This document shows, piece by piece, positions 58,969-64,000 of a stretch of DNA of 64,000 bases. The first letter of the stretch is position 1; each line of letters begins with the position of its first letter. Made by a program: the position numbers and the translations under genes. Below the pieces are notes generated by a model. That model did no database searches. It saw nothing but the letters and a program-made list of their open reading frames with translations, and was not told the DNA's origin. Where the stretch lies: positions 1-64,000 of the forward strand of contig LYOR01000003.1 in the NCBI GenBank assembly GCA_001766825.1, given 5' to 3'. This stretch comes from Candidatus Syntropharchaeum butanivorans (lineage in GTDB: Archaea; Halobacteriota; Syntropharchaeia; Syntropharchaeales; Syntropharchaeaceae).

Positions 58969-60924
58969 TCAGATAAAGACCGTGAACGCGATGTATGCGA
59001 TTGCAAGCATGATCAGTGAGTGCTTGAACCCTGCAAGAAACTCTCCTTCTCCCATCTGTCCTGCGATAAGCCCAGAACAGAATCCCTGAAGTAATGAGGC
59101 GTGAAGGAATATCCGCCTGAACGTCTCAATCTCAAACGATCCGAGAAAACCCTGCTGTCCTGCCATTGCTGAACTCTCAACCCCGGCCCCGGCCTCTGCC
59201 ATCACAGGGAGGAAGGAGGATGAGATGATGAATATGATCCCGATGAAGACGAGGAAGGCGATGTAGATGATGATGACATAGATCAGCATATTCGTGAACC
59301 GTTCTCTGTCAAGCTCTTCTGTCATCTCGGTGTCCTTTGCAGAGAGATAAAGCGTATCAGCAACATCACCGCTGGTTCTCATCGTCTCTGTGAGGAGGGT
59401 GACTGTCCTTGAGAGTGAGGCCATCTTGACCCGGTTCGCAAACCTTATGAAGGCATCACTTATGCTGACACCCCACTCAAGATCCCGCCACATACGCTTG
59501 ATCTCTCTCGAGAGCGCGCCACTCATGGACTTTGCTATCACCTCAATCGACTGGACAAGGGTCATGCCACTCGCATTTGTGCTCGCGACACCCTTCAGGA
59601 AATCTGGAACCTGAGCCTTGATCTTCTTGTGCTGCCTCCTCTTTCTTTCATAGAAGATAACAAGTGGGGTTAGTGCGATAAACGCGGCAAAGACGAGATA
59701 ATCATCGATCACTCCAGATGGATCTGCCCTGAACCTGCTCATATTCGTCACTACCTCCAGGATCACTGCCAGCAGGGCAAGGGGCCCACTTACGTAGAGC
59801 GTCTTGATCGGATCCTCCCGGAACGGCTTAAGGGGATCTTTCAGCATCTGCTTTAAGGCAAGCATTCGCTTTGACTTCCTGTACCGTTCATACGCCTCAG
59901 CATCTTCTGGATCGACCTTAACGACCTCATCATCGGAGGCATCGTAAGAGAACTCGGTCTTGAGGGTAGGGGCCTTTGTGATATCGCTCGGTGAGATGAG
60001 ATAGATCATCATGACAAACATGAGCGATCCGACCGGGATCACCATGTATATGATCGCATACAGCGCCATCATCTGGCCTGATCCCATCAGTGTCATCACA
60101 ACCTCAATGATGATGATGAAAAGCGGCCCTGCAACAAATGCCGTGACATATGACTCAGCCAGGAGTCCGAGCGTCTCAAGAAATCCCTTCTGCTCGATCT
60201 TAGCGATCTGCATGTACTCCATCGTCTTATCAGCCAGGAAGCGGGTCATATCCCCCCCACTATCTATTATCGTCAGAAGACCATCTATAAGCTCTGTGAA
60301 GTTATCTGATGGTGTCTCTTCGCTCACCCTGAGAAGCGCGGTCCTGAGATCGTATCCGAAGAACTCCATGTATCTCACGATCATCTCAGCTTCTTTTGAG
60401 ACCTCCCCGTAGGTCACCTCATTCCTTGCAAGTGCCTTGAGTATATCGATGATGTTCGCGCCACCCTTTGAGAGCGCGTACATGAACCGCACTGCATGGG
60501 GGAGCATCTTATCGATCTTTGACTTTCTATCCCCTGCAACCATCGATGGGTAGATGTAGAAGAAGACATACACTCCCCCTCCAAGTATCATCGCCACCAT
60601 GAAGAAGAGAAAGATCGTCAGGATCGTCTCCGTGTACCCCCTGATCCAGTAGAGGTTTGGAGGGAGGTGGAGGTTCGTGAAGTTATCAGGTATGCCGACG
60701 AAGTTTATGATGATGTATGCGAGCGCAAGACCGATCAGACCGCCTATGATAGCTGCAATCAATGCATATCCTTTAGCAGCCGCCATATACATGTCATAGG
60801 AAATTGACATCCGTGCTTTCCTGATATCTCGCTGAATCTGTGAGTAGTCATCTTTATTTCGCCTTATCCTCTCGCCAAAGATGGAAAACGCAAATCTTGT
60901 GAAGGAGTTCACGTTCTCAAGCAT
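58969..60924 (-). CDS. arlJ: Archaellum/type IV pilus membrane protein ArlJ (FlaJ)-like
   Basis: Multi-TM with two GspF/TadC-like blocks; cotranscribed with arlI. Confidence 0.85.
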   Translation of the reverse strand: MLENVNSFTRFAFSIFGERIRRNKDDYSQIQRDIRKARMSISYDMYMAAAKGYALIAAIIGGLIGLALAYIIINFVGIPDNFTNLHLPPNLYWIRGYTETILTIFLFFMVAMILGGGVYVFFYIYPSMVAGDRKSKIDKMLPHAVRFMYALSKGGANIIDILKALARNEVTYGEVSKEAEMIVRYMEFFGYDLRTALLRVSEETPSDNFTELIDGLLTIIDSGGDMTRFLADKTMEYMQIAKIEQKGFLETLGLLAESYVTAFVAGPLFIIIIEVVMTLMGSGQMMALYAIIYMVIPVGSLMFVMMIYLISPSDITKAPTLKTEFSYDASDDEVVKVDPEDAEAYERYRKSKRMLALKQMLKDPLKPFREDPIKTLYVSGPLALLAVILEVVTNMSRFRADPSGVIDDYLVFAAFIALTPLVIFYERKRRQHKKIKAQVPDFLKGVASTNASGMTLVQSIEVIAKSMSGALSREIKRMWRDLEWGVSISDAFIRFANRVKMASLSRTVTLLTETMRTSGDVADTLYLSAKDTEMTEELDRERFTNMLIYVIIIYIAFLVFIGIIFIISSSFLPVMAEAGAGVESSAMAGQQGFLGSFEIETFRRIFLHASLLQGFCSGLIAGQMGEGEFLAGFKHSLIMLAIAYIAFTVFI

Positions 60925-60927
60925 GCA

Positions 60928-62706
60928 TCACACCTTTATCTTGAGCTTATTCAGCACTTTTTCCTGGTTTGTCTGGAAGGCGTGGATTATTGTTGCAATC
61001 GCATCAAAGTCCCTTATGTTGTTCTCAACCATATATTCAAGAACCGCCTGCCGCTTCTTAAGCTCGTAATCCATCTCTTTCCGGCTCCATGCCCTGAATT
61101 TCATTATATCGTTCAGGACCTTCGATTCTCCCACCCGCTCAAAGACATCCCGGGAGGGGTCCCACTTGAAGACGTCTATCGTCTTTATGTTCCGTGTTGC
61201 AGGATCTATCTCACTTATCTCAACAAGTTCAAGGTTTCTTCTGACACGCTTCCCCCCGCAGAACGTCTGTGCCTGGATGGATACGATATCAAGCGCCTCT
61301 ATCATCGTTCTTGGGACAGAGATCGGTGGATTCTCAAGCCGGTGGATGACCGTGTCTACCGAGTCAGCATGCATCGTTGAGAAGGTTGTGTGCCCTGTTG
61401 ACATCGCCTGAAACAGCGTCAAAGCCTCCCTCCCCCTGACCTCGCCAACGAGCAGATACTCAGGTCGCTGTCTCAGTGCAGCCCTTAAAAGCTCGTACAT
61501 ATCAATATTTCCCTTCCCATCCTTCGTCACAGTCTCCCGGGTGACATCCGGTATCCAGTTTGGATGGGGTAGCTGGAGCTCCCTTGTATCCTCGAGGGTG
61601 ATGATCTTTGCCTTGTGTGGAATGAAGAGTGAGACCGCGTTGAGCGAGGATGTCTTTCCTGATGCAGTTCCTCCTGCAAACAGGAGGCTTTTGTTGTTCT
61701 CGATGCACATCCAGAGGTATGCCATCGACTCTGAGGAGAATGTGTTCCATGCGATGAGATCCACCGGGGTGATCGGGACATCCTTGAACTTCCGGATCGT
61801 GAAGGTGCTACCATGAGTCGTGACCTCATTTCCGAGCGTCATCTGTATCCTGCTACCATCAGGCATCGTCGAGTCGACCATCGGCTCTGCGATAGAGATG
61901 TGCTTGCCGCTCTTCTGGGCAAGCCTCACCACGAAAGAGTTCAGCTCATGCTCGTTGAAGTAGATGTTTGTCTGTATATTGAGGTAGTTCTTGTGAAAGA
62001 GAAAGACCGGCTGGTTCCATCCGTTACATGAGATATCCTCGATGAGCGGGTCCAGCATGAGTGGTGTGAGCTTATCAAGCTCAAGATAGTCCCGTATCAC
62101 ATAGTACAGGATCTTGTGGTAGGTTATCGGATCAACCTTCAGCCCATAGTCGAGTATTATCTCGTTCACCTTCTCCTTGAGTACAAGCTCCTTATCAACC
62201 GTCTCCTCGAGCTTCACATTCAGGAGGACATCATGGAGCCGGGTCTTGATGTCTCTAAGCAGGACCGCCTCAAAGTCCCGGAGGTGTGGCTCAACGACGT
62301 AGTAGAGATAGTCGTCATTCTCCCTGTTGTAGAGTATCACAACAAAGGAGAATGGCTCCTTTAGCCAGTAGCGCTCAACCTCTTCATACCCGGGAATCCC
62401 CTCAAAGACGCACAGAGGTCCATGAAGCTCTGGATCGTATGCTTCAATCTCAAGCCGTTTCTTGAAGAGGTTTTTAAGCCTCTTTAAACCTTTTACCTCT
62501 TTTTCAACCTTGGATGATTCGTAAACAAGCTCCTTATACTCAATCTCACGGAGCGTCCTGTCAAAGTTCTCAAGAACCGTATCATCAAAGAACTCCAGGA
62601 GTTCATCCCTCCTGTCATCAAGGAGGGCACCCATATCGAGCTTGAGATCCTCCTTCTTCAGATCCCCGGCAGATCCAAGCTCCTCGAGATCTGTTTCCGC
62701 ACCCAC
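60928..62706 (-). CDS. arlI: Archaellum/type IV pilus ATPase ArlI (FlaI)-like
   Basis: FAGGTASGKTSSLNAV; TLEDTRELQLPHPNW; VGEVRGREALTLFQAMSTGHTTFSTMHADS. Confidence 0.93.
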   Translation of the reverse strand: MGAETDLEELGSAGDLKKEDLKLDMGALLDDRRDELLEFFDDTVLENFDRTLREIEYKELVYESSKVEKEVKGLKRLKNLFKKRLEIEAYDPELHGPLCVFEGIPGYEEVERYWLKEPFSFVVILYNRENDDYLYYVVEPHLRDFEAVLLRDIKTRLHDVLLNVKLEETVDKELVLKEKVNEIILDYGLKVDPITYHKILYYVIRDYLELDKLTPLMLDPLIEDISCNGWNQPVFLFHKNYLNIQTNIYFNEHELNSFVVRLAQKSGKHISIAEPMVDSTMPDGSRIQMTLGNEVTTHGSTFTIRKFKDVPITPVDLIAWNTFSSESMAYLWMCIENNKSLLFAGGTASGKTSSLNAVSLFIPHKAKIITLEDTRELQLPHPNWIPDVTRETVTKDGKGNIDMYELLRAALRQRPEYLLVGEVRGREALTLFQAMSTGHTTFSTMHADSVDTVIHRLENPPISVPRTMIEALDIVSIQAQTFCGGKRVRRNLELVEISEIDPATRNIKTIDVFKWDPSRDVFERVGESKVLNDIMKFRAWSRKEMDYELKKRQAVLEYMVENNIRDFDAIATIIHAFQTNQEKVLNKLKIKV

Positions 62707-62876
62707 AAAGCCCCTCCAACATATATATTACCTTTTGGTATATTAAATGACTAATAGATATATTTAGATGTTTAAAATGTTTTTGTATACCATACTATTT
62801 TAATCTTTCTCAATTCGTTATTTGTTATCGTTATACTTATATTAGATCAAATCCAATTAGTCTGTAAGGTGATATA

Positions 62877-63380
62877 ATGATATTATATGACCGTCTAAGT
62901 GATTTAATATCACTAAAAGGTATTAACATCTTGATAGTTCTGCTCAGCCTCCTCCTCTTTCTCCTCCTCTACAGGGCAAACCAGAAGAATAAGAGAACGT
63001 CGCAGGTTCAACCCGATGCAGAGACCTCAATTTCCTGGAAAGAACAGCTTGAGAAGCTCGTAAGGCGGTATAATCTTGAATCACTCACGATTGCAACAAA
63101 AGATGGTTTTGTGGTGCTCTCATCAAGCCCAAGTCCGGAGGCTGATGCTGCCAGTTTCTCATCACTCTACACGTGTGTGGTTGAGGAGAAGGGAATAAAA
63201 GAGGGGGTTGTCCCCATAGCAAGCGAGTCTGGGGTGGCATGGGTTGCACCCATGCAGGTAGGGGGTATGGATGAGACGCTCTGTGTGATGAGATCTGAGG
63301 CCGGGATCAGGGAGAGGGTTGCATTGAGGATAAAGAATGAGACAGAAAGGCTGATAGAGACGATATTCACGGCGTCATAG
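62877..63380 (+). CDS. Membrane-anchored roadblock/LC7-like protein
   Basis: N-terminal TM; LESLTIATKDGFVVLSSSPSPEADAASFSSLY. Confidence 0.5.
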   Translation: MILYDRLSDLISLKGINILIVLLSLLLFLLLYRANQKNKRTSQVQPDAETSISWKEQLEKLVRRYNLESLTIATKDGFVVLSSSPSPEADAASFSSLYTCVVEEKGIKEGVVPIASESGVAWVAPMQVGGMDETLCVMRSEAGIRERVALRIKNETERLIETIFTAS

Positions 63381-63389
63381 GTGTATCAG

Positions 63390-64000
63390 ATGGCATTTGA
63401 GCAGGTGTTCAGGTTTGTGAATACAGTTCCGTTTGAGATAAAGGAGATAGTCCTTTTTGTGCTCCTTCTCATAGCCTTGTTCCTTGGTTTTATCACTGAA
63501 TGCCGGCTCACGCACTATGTAAAGTGGATGGAGAACATGAAGGAAAGACTGGAGAGGGTGGAGGGAGAGGTGAGGAGGGAGAAAGATAGATTTCAGGAGA
63601 TAGGTGGCGAAAAGAAAGACCCTTTATTTGAAGCCATCGAACCCGGCGGCACAAAGCTTGAGTCCCTTTCTCGGCGGCTCGGGTTTGAGAGTTCAGAGTT
63701 TTTCTATGATGTTGCACCATCTCTCATCGATGTCAGAGAGGCGGGTGATCTGAGGGAGGGGCTACGTCTGATCGCTAAGAAGTATTCTATCGATGCGGTA
63801 TCCCTTGCATCAGAAGATGGTTTCCTCATTGAGTCCTCCGGGGAGTGTAGAGAGGATGAGGCGGCGATCTATTCCTTCATCCTCCAGGAGATGAAGCTTG
63901 TGGGAGATGATCACGCAGGATCACTTGCACTTGGAAACGGCATTTCTGCCATTTCAATGGAGATGGACGGCACGAATATCATCTGTATCATGCGTGCTGA
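63390..64000 (+). CDS. Second membrane-anchored roadblock/LC7-like protein (runs off window)
   Basis: MAFEQVFRFVNTVPFEIKEIVLFVLLLIALFLGF...DAVSLASEDGFLIESSGECREDEAAIYSFI. Confidence 0.5.
   Translation, partial: MAFEQVFRFVNTVPFEIKEIVLFVLLLIALFLGFITECRLTHYVKWMENMKERLERVEGEVRREKDRFQEIGGEKKDPLFEAIEPGGTKLESLSRRLGFESSEFFYDVAPSLIDVREAGDLREGLRLIAKKYSIDAVSLASEDGFLIESSGECREDEAAIYSFILQEMKLVGDDHAGSLALGNGISAISMEMDGTNIICIMRA

Noticed and set aside
1-64000. CRISPR arrays, rRNA genes, prophage
   Set aside because: No regularly spaced repeats, rRNA-like tracts or phage structural genes were seen.

Overview
This is a 64-kb archaeal window, dense and mostly housekeeping: UMP kinase, PurC, GatE, PAN, Pelota, RaSEA, A-ATPase parts, archaellum genes and four tRNAs. 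The centrepiece (about 28.5-37.5 kb) is a divergent methyl/alkyl-coenzyme M reductase locus in the order mcrB-mcrA-mcrG. It has no mcrC or mcrD between its genes. Divergently next to it lies a TldD/PmbA pair whose TldD has lost the HExxxH and Cys metal-site signature. Acyl-CoA dehydrogenase and amidohydrolase genes are nearby. McrA keeps the Ni-ligand Gln and the CoB-binding residues but loses the bulky residues around the substrate cavity (F330G, Y333A, Q400I in M. marburgensis numbering, by manual alignment from memory). This suggests an alkane-activating (alkyl-CoM reductase) archaeon resembling Ca. Syntrophoarchaeum; the taxonomy is inference. Other items: two identical IS630-type copies in inverted orientation bracketing about 49 kb, a decayed IS with intact terminal inverted repeats and a DUF2080 gene, a gene apparently truncated by an IS, a small multihaem cytochrome with a CxCH motif, tandem mosaic archaellins, a split A-ATPase cluster, and two tandem membrane-anchored roadblock-like proteins divergent from arlI/arlJ. 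All calls come from reading the sequence; no database search was run.
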